62,064 nt of DNA from contig DFYY01000002.1 in NCBI GenBank assembly GCA_002383485.1, forward strand, positions 1-62,064, in the 5' to 3' direction. The DNA comes from Bacteroidales bacterium UBA4070 (GTDB lineage Bacteria; Bacteroidota; Bacteroidia; Bacteroidales; VadinHA17). A program made the translations under genes and the position numbers. Below, piece by piece: positions 52,026 through 60,745 of this stretch (positions within the stretch are counted from its first letter, which is position 1; each line of letters opens with the position of its first letter). The notes beneath the pieces are model-generated. The model was given only the letters and a program-made list of their open reading frames with translations. It was not told the DNA's origin and made no database searches.

Positions 52026-52494
52026 GATGATAGGGATCACCGGCATTGACCGAGAGTACCCTGTATAGCTGTTCTGCGAACAATAACCGTACCATCTGGT
52101 GTGAAAAAGTGAGCCTCGATAGAGATAAAAAGTGATTCGCCCTCGAGGTGACAGACGGATCAAAACCGTACGGCCCCCCAATCACAAAAACCATCCTTTT
52201 AGCGGGAAGCATCATCGCTTTGCGAAGCCACCCCGCCATTTCCAGTGTTGAATATGCCTGCCCCCGCTCATCAAGAAGCACCACGTGATCCTCAATTCTG
52301 AAGAAGGAGAGCATCTTTTCGGCTTCCCGGGACTTAACCCATTCAGCCGGGCGGTTACCGGGGTTTTTGACATCGGGCAGGGTTACGATCTCGAGACGGG
52401 CATATTTTGAGATTCTCTTCTCATATTCCGCCACCCCGTCCCTTATCCATGCCTGATCTGTCTTGCCCGTGAGCAGGAGCACCAGCTTCATCAC
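52018..52494 (-). CDS. rlmH: 23S rRNA pseudouridine(1915) N3-methyltransferase RlmH
   Basis: A 158-residue SPOUT methyltransferase. DHVVLLDERGQAYSTLEMAG, then VFVIGGPYGFDPSV and the trefoil-knot segment LSLSRLTFSHQMVRLLFAEQ followed by LYRVLSVNAGDPYHHE are the exact family pattern. It methylates pseudouridine 1915 in helix 69 of assembled ribosomes. Its stop overlaps the histidine kinase start by eight bases, so the two are probably co-transcribed. A second Met at the start is the more usual one. Confidence 0.95.
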   Translation of the reverse strand: MMKLVLLLTGKTDQAWIRDGVAEYEKRISKYARLEIVTLPDVKNPGNRPAEWVKSREAEKMLSFFRIEDHVVLLDERGQAYSTLEMAGWLRKAMMLPAKRMVFVIGGPYGFDPSVTSRANHFLSLSRLTFSHQMVRLLFAEQLYRVLSVNAGDPYHHE

Positions 52495-52599
52495 TTTCCC
52501 CGGTTATCTTTGAATAAAGCAAATATAACAATTAAGCCCTTTTAAATCCGGAGCCGGCAGTGTATAATTAAAAGTGGTGCACTTTTTGATATAAATGGT

Positions 52600-52607
52600 T
52601 AAATTTG
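52600..52607 (+). promoter_or_regulatory. Candidate -7 box for DUF4783-nadC-yihY (TAAATTTG)
   Basis: TAAATTTG fits TAnnTTTG, 37 bases before the DUF4783 start. The TTTG at 52585 is too close to be a typical -33. Confidence 0.35.
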
Positions 52608-52643
52608 CTTTGTCCCTGAAACGGAAAGCATAAAGAGAACGAA

Positions 52644-53045
52644 ATGAGAAAGAAGTTTTTGGCAACGGCAGGGTTGATACTTGCAATGGCGTTTTTGCTT
52701 GCCGCACAGGATCAGCCCAGGATACCTTCGGGTATTGCCATCGCCTTCCGCACGGGAAGCGCAGCAGGGCTCTCCGAATACCTTAACGGCACGGTGGAAC
52801 TGGTCCTTCCCGGCAAGGAAGACTTTTACAGCAAGAGTGTGGCCGAGACAATCCTGAAGGATTTCTTCACCCGATACCGCTCACGCGAATTTGTCATCAA
52901 ACACCAGGGTGCCAGGGGCGATGCGCAGTACGCAATCGCCAACCTCGAAACCGACAAAGGCAAGTTCCGGGTCTATTTTCTCCTGAAAAAGGTCAACGGC
53001 AACCCGCTGATTCACCAGATAAGGATTGAAGCCGATAATGAATGA
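52644..53045 (+). CDS. DUF4783 secreted protein
   Basis: A 133-residue protein with signal MRKKFLATAGLILAMAFLLA. The mature part has IPSGIAIAFRTGSAAGLSEY, then LVLPGKEDFYSKSVAETILK, the segment FFTRYRSREFVIKHQGARGD, and a C-terminal NPLIHQIRIEADNE. This pattern is DUF4783, a small NTF2-like domain family of Bacteroidota that often sits next to nadC. Function unknown. It overlaps nadC by eight bases. Confidence 0.85.
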   Translation: MRKKFLATAGLILAMAFLLAAQDQPRIPSGIAIAFRTGSAAGLSEYLNGTVELVLPGKEDFYSKSVAETILKDFFTRYRSREFVIKHQGARGDAQYAIANLETDKGKFRVYFLLKKVNGNPLIHQIRIEADNE

Positions 53046-53880
53046 CAACGATCTCAGGTCATTTATCCTGAATGCCTTTGCCGAAGATACCGGCGGAGGT
53101 GATCACAGCTCACTTGCATCCATACCATCCGATGCCACAGGACGCGCCAGGCTCCTGGTAAAGGAGGAGGGCATCATCTCCGGCCTTCGCGTTGCACGCG
53201 AAGTCTTCAACGTGGCTGACCCTTCACTTGAGGTTGACATACTGCTAAACGACGGCGACGGGGTTAAATATGGTGACATTGCCCTCACTGTGGCCGGGAG
53301 AGTCCATCCAATCCTCCGCGCAGAAAGAATCATGTTGAACATTATGCAGAGGATGAGCGGGATTGCTACCGCCACTGCATACTACACCGAGGCGATCAGG
53401 GATACCCATGCCCGTATCACCGATACCCGCAAAACAACCCCCGGGATGCGGGCGCTGGAGAAGGAGGCAGTCCGTACAGGAGGCGGGGTAAACCACCGGA
53501 TGGGACTCTATGACATGATCATGCTTAAGGATAATCACATCGATTATGCAGGAGGAATCACGGCAGCAATTGAAAGGACCAGGGAGTACCTGAAAAAACA
53601 TCTCCTCAACCTGAAAATCGAGGTAGAAGCACGAAACATTAAAGAGGTAAGGGAGATCCTTGATGCAGGCGGTGTTGACCGTATAATGCTTGACAATTTT
53701 ACAATCCCAGACACAAAGGAGGCCGTGACACTCATTGCCGGACAGACGGAGACGGAGTCTTCAGGGGGGATCACCATGGCCAACGTCAGGGATTATGCCC
53801 TGTGCGGCGTTGATTACATCTCAATAGGGGCTCTGACCCACCATATAAAAAGCCTTGACATGAGCCTTAAAGCCTACTGA
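53038..53880 (+). CDS. nadC: Nicotinate-nucleotide diphosphorylase (carboxylating)
   Basis: A 280-residue quinolinate phosphoribosyltransferase. The start MNDNDLRSFILNAFAEDTGG places GGGDHSS at the usual N-terminal site. Family elements are RAERIMLNIMQRMSGIATAT, DTRKTTPGMRALEKEAVRTG (substrate-binding Arg/Lys), NHRMGLYDMIMLKDNHI, IEVEARNIKE, and a C-terminal GGITMANVRDYALCGVDYIS followed by IGALTHH. It converts quinolinate and PRPP to nicotinate mononucleotide in NAD synthesis. nadA/nadB are not in the window. It is 12 bases upstream of yihY. Confidence 0.95.
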   Translation: MNDNDLRSFILNAFAEDTGGGDHSSLASIPSDATGRARLLVKEEGIISGLRVAREVFNVADPSLEVDILLNDGDGVKYGDIALTVAGRVHPILRAERIMLNIMQRMSGIATATAYYTEAIRDTHARITDTRKTTPGMRALEKEAVRTGGGVNHRMGLYDMIMLKDNHIDYAGGITAAIERTREYLKKHLLNLKIEVEARNIKEVREILDAGGVDRIMLDNFTIPDTKEAVTLIAGQTETESSGGITMANVRDYALCGVDYISIGALTHHIKSLDMSLKAY

Positions 53881-53892
53881 AAATCATTTTTT

Positions 53893-54810
53893 ATGAGCGC
53901 CAGGGAAACGTTGATCACAAAGACATACGGTATAAGAAATGCTGTACTGCCCGGTTTTGACGGCGCTCCGCTTGAGATGGTTGCACGACTCATCGTCAAG
54001 GGGCTCTTCGGACGAGGCGTCCTCGTAACCCGGGCCTCTGCCATCGCCTTCAATATGCTGATGGCAATGCTGCCGGCTACAATTTTTCTCTTTACACTCA
54101 TTCCGTTTGTCCCCCTTCCCAATTTCCAGACCGAACTGGTGAAACTGTTTGAAAATTTCCTGCCAACAACGGCCTACAATCTGCTTGAAAGCACTATTGT
54201 GGACGTAATTACAAACAGGAGCGGAACACTGCTTGTTGCAATGTTCATTGCAACTATAATCTTCTCCACGAATGGTATCCATGCCCTGATGCACGCCTTC
54301 AACATATCAGCGCACGACTTCGTGAGCCGCTCATGGCTGCAGCAGAGAAAGATTGCTGTTTTCCTGCTGGTATTTATCCTGATCATGTTTTCTGCAGCTG
54401 CCGGCCTGATAATTCTGAGCCGCTCGGTGGTTGACAGGCTTGTTGAGATTGGGGTGCTGGAGATGAACCTTGTGTTCTATATAGTGATGATATTCAAATG
54501 GTTGTTGATTATTGTAATGCTATTATTTGCAATATCGACTCTTTACTACCTTGTGCCGGCCAGGAAGAAGGATTTCCGGTATATCTCCCCGGGATCAATA
54601 GTTGCCACAAGTCTCTTTATACTTACTTCACTGGGCTTCTCAGCCTATGTAAACAATTTCGGACAGTACAACAAGCTGTACGGCTCCATCGGAACATTCA
54701 TGGTGATACTTATCTGGCTATATCTCAACTCCGTGGCATTGCTTGTGGGGTTTGAGCTGAATGTCAGCATCAGGGCAGCCACCTGCAACAAAATACCCGG
54801 AGACCATTAG
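53893..54810 (+). CDS. YihY/BrkB-family inner membrane protein
   Basis: A 305-residue membrane protein with about six hydrophobic segments. LVTRASAIAFNMLMAMLPAT near residue 40, FSTNGIHALMHAFNISAHDF, RSWLQQRKIAVFLLVFIL, and LYYLVPARKKDFRYISPGSI are YihY (UPF0761) hallmarks, as is the late NKLYGSIGTFMVILIWLYLN. Formerly called ribonuclease BN; the function is unknown, perhaps transport. It is the last gene of the DUF4783-nadC-yihY operon. Confidence 0.9.
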   Translation: MSARETLITKTYGIRNAVLPGFDGAPLEMVARLIVKGLFGRGVLVTRASAIAFNMLMAMLPATIFLFTLIPFVPLPNFQTELVKLFENFLPTTAYNLLESTIVDVITNRSGTLLVAMFIATIIFSTNGIHALMHAFNISAHDFVSRSWLQQRKIAVFLLVFILIMFSAAAGLIILSRSVVDRLVEIGVLEMNLVFYIVMIFKWLLIIVMLLFAISTLYYLVPARKKDFRYISPGSIVATSLFILTSLGFSAYVNNFGQYNKLYGSIGTFMVILIWLYLNSVALLVGFELNVSIRAATCNKIPGDH

Positions 54811-54890
54811 TCCGCCTGCATCTGCCGGTCAGCGTTCCCTTTCCCGCGGGAAAAGCGTGAGATGTAATGATTTAAGATGAATTGTCCGGT

Positions 54891-56393
54891 CTACCCGCAG
54901 TGCAGGTATTCCTTCACAAGCGTCGCGATGGCTTCATTGTTGCCGTAGAGCTCCTCGCTGAGATGCTGGTCATTGTATGACTTCAGCTTCGTCGCCAGGG
55001 CATCGATGACCCCTGCCGGGAAAATACCATCCTTCTCAAAGTGGGCGCGCAATTTCAGGAGCGCCTCAGCTGAATCCCAGCATGAGGCAGGAAGTGACTC
55101 CAGCTTCTTCGCGTCAGTCTTCTCCTTTTCCTTGAAAATATTATAGTTGACATAAAGTCTGTCAGCCATCTCCAGTGCTCCCGGCATCTCCAGCCCGTGC
55201 TGTATTGCCACCGCAAGCCCTGCCATAAGCAGGTAGATATCAGCCGAACCGTCAGGTGAACGAAGCTCAACTGTCTGCCTTGAGACCTTGTCTGCCTTGC
55301 CTGACGGCTCGGCAGGATTGGCATCATGAATCATGTGCGAGGCTCCCAGCCACCCCAGCGGAACCCTGACAAGCACCGACCGGTTGCGATCGCCCCAGCA
55401 GATGTTAGTCGGTGCCTCCTGGTGCGGTACCAGCCTCAGGTATGATGTGGGAATCGTGTTTCCAAAAGCCGTCAGACCCTTGCTCAGGTCGAGGATGCCG
55501 GCAATCATCTTCCTGGCGGTCTGGCTGAGCTTGCCGTCCTCTATCATTGCGTTCTGCCCGTCTTTCTCAATCATCATGTGGATATGCATCCCCGAACCGG
55601 CCTTGCCCACGGTGATCTTAGGGGCAAAACTGACCTCCACACCGTATTTGTAGCCAAGCATGCGCAGTATCCACTTCGCTATAAGCAGCTGTTCCACAGC
55701 CTCATCCAGCGGCACATGCAGGAATTCTATCTCGTGCTGCTCGTAATCATCGCCGTCCTTCGAGAAACTGCCCACCTCGGAGTGACCGTACTTGATATGG
55801 CATCCCGCCCTGGCACAAAGCTCCAGGGCCTCAACGCGAAGATCCTCGAACTTCGCAAAGGGCTTCGACTGGTGGTATCCCTTCTGATCAAAGAGTGGGT
55901 AAAGAGCTTCGCTCGACGACCTTACATAGTACTCGAGCTCACCGAGAGCCCGTATTGTATATCCCGTGGCGGCAGTGAACCTTGATATCGCTTTGCGGAG
56001 AATATATTCCGGAGAGCTTTCAAGAGGCCTTCCTTCTGAGTTGTAGAATGAACAGAGGATCTCAAGGGTGGGTGTCTGCGCGAACGGATTCACGAAGGCA
56101 GTGCGGTACCGCGGCATCACGTAGAGATCACTCGATCCCGCCTCTATGAACGAAAAGAGGCTGGAACCGTCAACACGCTCACCTGATGTAAGAACCGAAA
56201 CAAGATGATCACGACTGTAAGGCACAAAGTTGAGCGACTTGAGCTTGCCGTCTCCGGCCGCATACCGGAAGTTGACCATCCTGATGCCCTTGGCCTCTAT
56301 GAAACGGACAATGTCGTCAGAGGTGAACTGGCCGGCAGGCTTTCTCAGAAACTGTACAAGCTCATTACGGCTCATAAGTATGTCATTATTCAT
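54891..56393 (-). CDS. glnA: Glutamine synthetase (type I-like)
   Basis: A 500-residue enzyme. N-terminal beta-grasp domain (DDIVRFIEAKGIRMVNFRYA), GERVDGSSLFSFIEAGSSDL, GELEYYVRSSSEALYPLF with metal-binding Glu, GHSEVGSFSKDGDDYEQHEI, KITVGKAGSGMHIHMMIEKD, and NRSVLVRVPLGW belong to the GlnA catalytic domain. It joins glutamate and ammonia with ATP. The sequence is GSI-like but of the short, adenylylation-free sort; no NLYDLP-type adenylylation tyrosine was seen. A second Met at residue 7 is a possible start. It is convergent with yihY and divergent from the lipoprotein gene. Confidence 0.9.
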   Translation of the reverse strand: MNNDILMSRNELVQFLRKPAGQFTSDDIVRFIEAKGIRMVNFRYAAGDGKLKSLNFVPYSRDHLVSVLTSGERVDGSSLFSFIEAGSSDLYVMPRYRTAFVNPFAQTPTLEILCSFYNSEGRPLESSPEYILRKAISRFTAATGYTIRALGELEYYVRSSSEALYPLFDQKGYHQSKPFAKFEDLRVEALELCARAGCHIKYGHSEVGSFSKDGDDYEQHEIEFLHVPLDEAVEQLLIAKWILRMLGYKYGVEVSFAPKITVGKAGSGMHIHMMIEKDGQNAMIEDGKLSQTARKMIAGILDLSKGLTAFGNTIPTSYLRLVPHQEAPTNICWGDRNRSVLVRVPLGWLGASHMIHDANPAEPSGKADKVSRQTVELRSPDGSADIYLLMAGLAVAIQHGLEMPGALEMADRLYVNYNIFKEKEKTDAKKLESLPASCWDSAEALLKLRAHFEKDGIFPAGVIDALATKLKSYNDQHLSEELYGNNEAIATLVKEYLHCG

Positions 56394-56542
56394 CCTTCGT
56401 TTCTTTTAGGTGTCCGGCAAATGTAAAATTTTTTAGATGTAAAAAGCAAGAAGAATATCAGTATTGATTGCATCTGCGGAAGTAACTGTCATATCTTGAT
56501 ATCTATTTTTTACTATTTTTGACGTTTGAGTTTTGGAAACGG

Positions 56543-57841
56543 ATGAGGAAAGCGGTAATCATTACAACCCTGCTGATTCTTGCTTCATGCCGGCATGAGG
56601 AGAAGAGTGAATGGTTCAATGCCGCAAAGGCGAAGGAGTACTTCGTCATTGTTGAGGATGTATGCAACAAGGACAACGGCCTCCTCTGGGGAGAAAACCT
56701 CTACGGTCCGGTGATGTACGTCGACGGCCGCAACAGGACGCTGTATGCCAGCCATCCTGACCCGGAGGGGTTGCTGAAGCTCAAGGACGGCGTTTACGAA
56801 GGGATCCTCCCGAAGGAAAGAATCATCGCCAACAATGTCATTGAGTTCGGAGGGTTCAAATATGCAATGGTGCCCCTGCCCGAAGCGGAAGACCGTTACC
56901 GCATGGTCACACGCACCGTCCACAGCCTCTTTCATTGCTTCCAGGACAGGCACGGGTTGAAGCCCTCTACCTTCAGCACCAGGCACCTTAACGAGAGAAA
57001 CGCACGTCTCTATCTGAAACTGGAGTGGAAGGCACTGACCAATGCCATCCGGACAGATGGCGATGCACGCAGTCAGGCTATCCGTGACGCGCTGGTCTTC
57101 CGGGGAGCAAGGCGTGAGCTCTTCCCTGATGCCATCGCTGATGAGAACAAGTTCGAGAACTACGAGGGGATCACCACCTTTACATATATCAAGCTTTGCA
57201 CTACCGGACCGGAAGAGCTGCGGAAGAGGATCCTCGAGTACCTCGACAGGATTTACCAGAACAATTCTTATGCCTGGGGCTACGGGTTCGTGCACGGAGC
57301 GCTTTATGCCACACTGTTGAGCGACAAGGGTTTTGATTTCAAGCAGATACAAACAACCGATTTTGACCTGGGCCGTGCCGCTCTTGAAGCCTACGGCGTA
57401 ACCCTGCCGGTCGTATGCCGCGATGTGGCCGGCTCCCTGGCCTTCAATTATGACATTCTGGCCATCAGGGCCGAGGAGAGTGAGCGCGAGGCAATGATCA
57501 ACGAAAACACGCGGCGCATAGTGACCACTTACAATGAGAAACCGGTTCTGACAATTAACATGGAGAGCCCTAACTTCAGCTTTGAGCCTGAGGACATAGA
57601 CTATCTTGATACCCTTGGGACTCTTTATGAAAAGCTGCGCATCGCCGACAACTGGGGCAAGCTTGCGGTGGATAACGGCGGTGCCCTGCTGACCAACGAC
57701 CTCCGTACACTGAGGGTGAGTGCAAAAGATATCCTTATTGAAAGGAATCATATATCGGCTGCAGGATGGCACATGGTTCTGAACGACGGGTGGCGTGCAG
57801 TGCCATCTGAAAACGGAAGCTACATAATCACAAAACAGTAA
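56543..57841 (+). CDS. Uncharacterised 432-residue lipoprotein
   Basis: The start at 56543 gives MRKAVIITTLLILASCRHEE, a lipobox with Cys16. The mature part contains DNGLLWGENLYGPVMYVDGR, then VEFGGFKYAMVPLPEAEDRY-like segments, HSLFHCFQDRHG (a possible His/Cys site), NERNARLYLKLEWKALTNAI and GYGFVHGALYATLLSDKGFD. It resembles peptidase-like conserved proteins of Bacteroidota, but no metal motif such as HExxH can be identified. Its function is unknown. It stands alone; the next gene, valS, is on the other strand. Confidence 0.65.
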   Translation: MRKAVIITTLLILASCRHEEKSEWFNAAKAKEYFVIVEDVCNKDNGLLWGENLYGPVMYVDGRNRTLYASHPDPEGLLKLKDGVYEGILPKERIIANNVIEFGGFKYAMVPLPEAEDRYRMVTRTVHSLFHCFQDRHGLKPSTFSTRHLNERNARLYLKLEWKALTNAIRTDGDARSQAIRDALVFRGARRELFPDAIADENKFENYEGITTFTYIKLCTTGPEELRKRILEYLDRIYQNNSYAWGYGFVHGALYATLLSDKGFDFKQIQTTDFDLGRAALEAYGVTLPVVCRDVAGSLAFNYDILAIRAEESEREAMINENTRRIVTTYNEKPVLTINMESPNFSFEPEDIDYLDTLGTLYEKLRIADNWGKLAVDNGGALLTNDLRTLRVSAKDILIERNHISAAGWHMVLNDGWRAVPSENGSYIITKQ

Positions 57842-57862
57842 ATCCCTTTTATTTCCGGCGGA

Positions 57863-57883
57863 TCCTGGTGCAACACACCAGGA
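57863..57883. terminator. Hairpin between convergent lipoprotein gene and valS
   Basis: A perfect eight-pair stem TCCTGGTG / CACCAGGA with loop CAACA, 22 bases after the lipoprotein stop. There is no direct T run, so termination may be weak. Nearby, a tandem 18-base repeat (tccggcggggcttacttt-like, at about 57932 and 57950) touches the valS stop. Confidence 0.45.
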
Positions 57884-57960
57884 GATTGCTGTGGGCTTTT
57901 CATTACTCTATAGCAAGGCTTACCAGGGCGCTCCGGCGGGGCTTACTTTTCCGGCGGGAC

Positions 57961-60585
57961 TTACTTCCTGAGGTGTGCCAGGCTCTCCTTGATTGTTGCA
58001 ATACGCGCACGTGCATCAGCCTCCTTCTTGCGCTCCATCGTGATCACCTTTTCCGGTGCGTTTGCCACGAACTTCTCATTCGACAGCTTCTGCAGGACCG
58101 ACTTCAGAAATCCCTCCTGGTAAACCAGCTCCTCTTCCAGCTTCCTGATCTCCTCCTCATGGTCAACACCGTCGGTAAGCGGAACGAAGAACTCATGGGT
58201 CTGAATCCTGAAGGAAGCGGCACCCTCAACCTTGCCTTCCACAACACGTATCTCCGAGAGGTTGCAAATACGGACAATGACCGCGTCAAATTCGGTTCCC
58301 GTGGCACCCGGCGAGGCGCACAGAATCAGCGGATCACGGGCCGGGATATTCCTATCCTTGCGGACGGCGCGGATGCCAGTGACTATCTCGCGGACCATGT
58401 CAAACCGCTGAAGCATCCCGGCCTCAAACGGTGCTGGAAGAGGCATCCTTTCAACCATTATGCTGCTTCCCTCCTTCCTCTCAGACAGGCTCTGCCATAT
58501 CTCCTCCGTGATGAAGGGCATGAAGGGATGCAGGATCTTCATCAGGTCTTCGAAGATGACCAGCGTCTGGCTGTGCGTCTTTCCGTCCATCGGCTGACCA
58601 AAGGCCGGTTTGATGATCTCGAGATACCATCCCGAGAAATCATCCCAGAAGAGCTTGTAAGCCTGCATCAGAGCATCGGAGATGCGGTAACGCACAAAAC
58701 TGTCCTCGATGTCTGCCAGCGTCCTGTCAATTGTGTTGCGCATCCAGGCGACGGCGGCGGCTGATGCCGGGGGCTGTGCAATGGCCTCATCGCGGCTCAT
58801 AGTCATCACAAGCCTGAAGGCATTCCAGATCTTGTTGGCGAAGTTGCGCCCCTGCTCCGGCAGACTGTCATCATACAGAAGATCATTCCCGGCCGGTGAA
58901 CAGAGAAGCATGCCAACCCTCACACCGTCAGCACCGTACTTATCTATCAGATCGATGGGATCGGGAGAGTTGCCGAGCGATTTCGACATCTTGCGCTTTT
59001 GCTTATCGCGTACCATGCCGGTGAGATACACATCACCAAACGGTTCGCGTCCGCGGTACTCAAAGCCCGCGATTATCATCCTGGCAACCCAGAAAAAGAG
59101 AATGTCCGGTGCAGTCACAAGTACGTTTGAAGGATAATAGTATTTAATATCCTCGTTATCAGGGTTATTGATGCCGTCAAAACAGGTTAGAGGCCATAGC
59201 CACGATGAGAACCAGGTGTCAAGCACATCCTCATCCTGTCTCAGATCGTTCAGCGTCAGCCCGGGGTTGCCTGAGGCTTTTCGCGCCAGCAGCAGTGCTT
59301 CCTCCTCGTGTTCAGCAACTACAAATTCGTTGTTGTTGTAGTACCATGCCGGAATCCGCTGGCCCCACCAGAGCTGCCGACTGATGCACCAGTCGCGCAC
59401 ATTCTCCATCCAGTGACGGTATACATTCCTGAACTTGTCAGGGAAGAGCCTGACAGTATCATCCATCACCGCGTCAAGGGCGGGTTTGGAGATATTCTGC
59501 ATCTTCAGGAACCACTGCAGTGAGAGCTTTGGCTCGATGATGGCATGGGTGCGCTCTGACCTGCCAATCTTGTTGATATAATCCTCAACCTTTACAAGGG
59601 CGCCTGTACTGCGTAGCTCCTCCTCTGCCAGACCCCTGGCTTCAAAACGGTCCTTGCCTACGAAGAGGCCTGCCACCTCCGCGATGGTGCCGTTTTCATT
59701 GAAGATATCGATGGTCTGAAGATTGTACTTCAGGCCTATCTCATAGTCGTTGATGTCATGCGCCGGGGTGATTTTGAGGCATCCGGTGCCAAACTCCATA
59801 TCGACATAGTCGTCGAAAATGAATGGTACCTCGCGGTTAACCATAGGGACGATTACATGTTTGCCCTTCAGGTGGGAGAAACGTTCATCTGCAGGGTTGG
59901 CGCAGACTGCAGTATCACCCAGAATGGTCTCCGGGCGGGTGGTGGCAACCGTGACGTAACCTTCCTCTCCAACTATTTTGTACCGGACATAATAGAGCTT
60001 CGACTTCTCCTCGGTGTAGACAACCTCTTCGTCAGAGACGGCAGTGAGAGCCTGCGGGTCCCAGTTGATCATCCGTACACCCCTGTATATCAGCCCTTTG
60101 TTGTAGAGATCAACAAATACTTTTATAACTGAATTGTACCTGGGTTCATCCATTGTGAAGATCGTGCGGTCCCAGTCGCATGATGCGCCAAGCCTCTTGA
60201 GCTGCTCAAGGATGATGCCTCCGTGCTTGTGGGTCCACTCCCATGCATGGACAATGAACTGCTCGCGGGTCAGCGATTTCTTTTCTATTCCCTCACTGCG
60301 CAGCTTGCCTACCACCTTGGCCTCGGTGGCTATGCTGGCATGGTCGGTTCCCGGAACCCAGCAGGCATTGAAACCCAACATGCGGGCACGCCTGATGAGA
60401 ACATCCTGCGTGGTGTTATTGAGCATGTGACCCATGTGCAACACCCCGGTAACGTTCGGCGGAGGAATAATGATTGTATAGGGCTCACGGTTGTCAGGAT
60501 TGCTGCGGAAGAAACCCTTCTCCATCCAGTAACTGTACCACCTGTTTTCAGCTGAGGCGGGTTCGTATTTTGATGGTATATCCAT
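57961..60585 (-). CDS. valS: Valyl-tRNA synthetase
   Basis: An 874-residue class I synthetase. The start at 60585 (MDIPSKYEPASAENRWYSYW) is chosen because a promoter-like box sits at 60621-60628, inside the longer open frame. The HIGH-type motif is PPPNVTGVLHMGHMLNNTTQ, the editing domain includes VATTRPETILGDTAVCANPA, and the KMSKS motif lies in DKQKRKMSKSLGNSPDPIDL. The anticodon-binding domain and the C-terminal coiled coil (IRKLEEELVYQEGFLKSVLQ) are present. It charges tRNA-Val. It is transcribed alone, divergent from the aminotransferase gene. Confidence 0.97.
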   Translation of the reverse strand: MDIPSKYEPASAENRWYSYWMEKGFFRSNPDNREPYTIIIPPPNVTGVLHMGHMLNNTTQDVLIRRARMLGFNACWVPGTDHASIATEAKVVGKLRSEGIEKKSLTREQFIVHAWEWTHKHGGIILEQLKRLGASCDWDRTIFTMDEPRYNSVIKVFVDLYNKGLIYRGVRMINWDPQALTAVSDEEVVYTEEKSKLYYVRYKIVGEEGYVTVATTRPETILGDTAVCANPADERFSHLKGKHVIVPMVNREVPFIFDDYVDMEFGTGCLKITPAHDINDYEIGLKYNLQTIDIFNENGTIAEVAGLFVGKDRFEARGLAEEELRSTGALVKVEDYINKIGRSERTHAIIEPKLSLQWFLKMQNISKPALDAVMDDTVRLFPDKFRNVYRHWMENVRDWCISRQLWWGQRIPAWYYNNNEFVVAEHEEEALLLARKASGNPGLTLNDLRQDEDVLDTWFSSWLWPLTCFDGINNPDNEDIKYYYPSNVLVTAPDILFFWVARMIIAGFEYRGREPFGDVYLTGMVRDKQKRKMSKSLGNSPDPIDLIDKYGADGVRVGMLLCSPAGNDLLYDDSLPEQGRNFANKIWNAFRLVMTMSRDEAIAQPPASAAAVAWMRNTIDRTLADIEDSFVRYRISDALMQAYKLFWDDFSGWYLEIIKPAFGQPMDGKTHSQTLVIFEDLMKILHPFMPFITEEIWQSLSERKEGSSIMVERMPLPAPFEAGMLQRFDMVREIVTGIRAVRKDRNIPARDPLILCASPGATGTEFDAVIVRICNLSEIRVVEGKVEGAASFRIQTHEFFVPLTDGVDHEEEIRKLEEELVYQEGFLKSVLQKLSNEKFVANAPEKVITMERKKEADARARIATIKESLAHLRK

Positions 60586-60620
60586 TGGAGTTGCGATTTG
60601 CGGTTTGCGAATTAAGCGCA

Positions 60621-60628
60621 CAAAATTA
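60621..60628 (-). promoter_or_regulatory. Candidate -7 box for valS (TAATTTTG)
   Basis: The minus strand reads TAATTTTG, fitting TAnnTTTG, 36 bases before the chosen valS start. A TTTTC lies about 19 bases upstream in place of TTTG. Confidence 0.4.
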
Positions 60629-60679
60629 ACATTTTGTTGTCAGTATGGAAAAAGTAGGCGGGCATATGCCTGAAATCAT

Positions 60680-60709
60680 TTTGATCTAAACTGAATTTGA
60701 ATACATTTG
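60680..60709 (+). promoter_or_regulatory. Bacteroidota-type promoter of the aminotransferase gene
   Basis: TTTG at 60680-60683 and TACATTTG at 60702-60709 are 18 bases apart, close to the -33/-7 consensus TTTG-N19-21-TAnnTTTG. The start codon is 36 bases downstream. This is the best-formed promoter in the window. Confidence 0.55.
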
Positions 60710-60745
60710 AGACGCTAAGTTATCAGGGATTTAAAACATAAAGCC

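Noticed and set aside
56585..57772. Long minus-strand open frame (395 codons) opposite the lipoprotein gene
   Set aside because: It is antisense to a gene with a clear lipobox and normal composition. Its own product has no start context, signal or family pattern and is rich in residues expected from reverse-complement reading.
57868..58764. Plus-strand open frame (298 codons) over the valS 3' end
   Set aside because: It lies opposite the valS anticodon and coiled-coil region, which is fully conserved. The product is Leu/Arg-rich and unlike any known protein.
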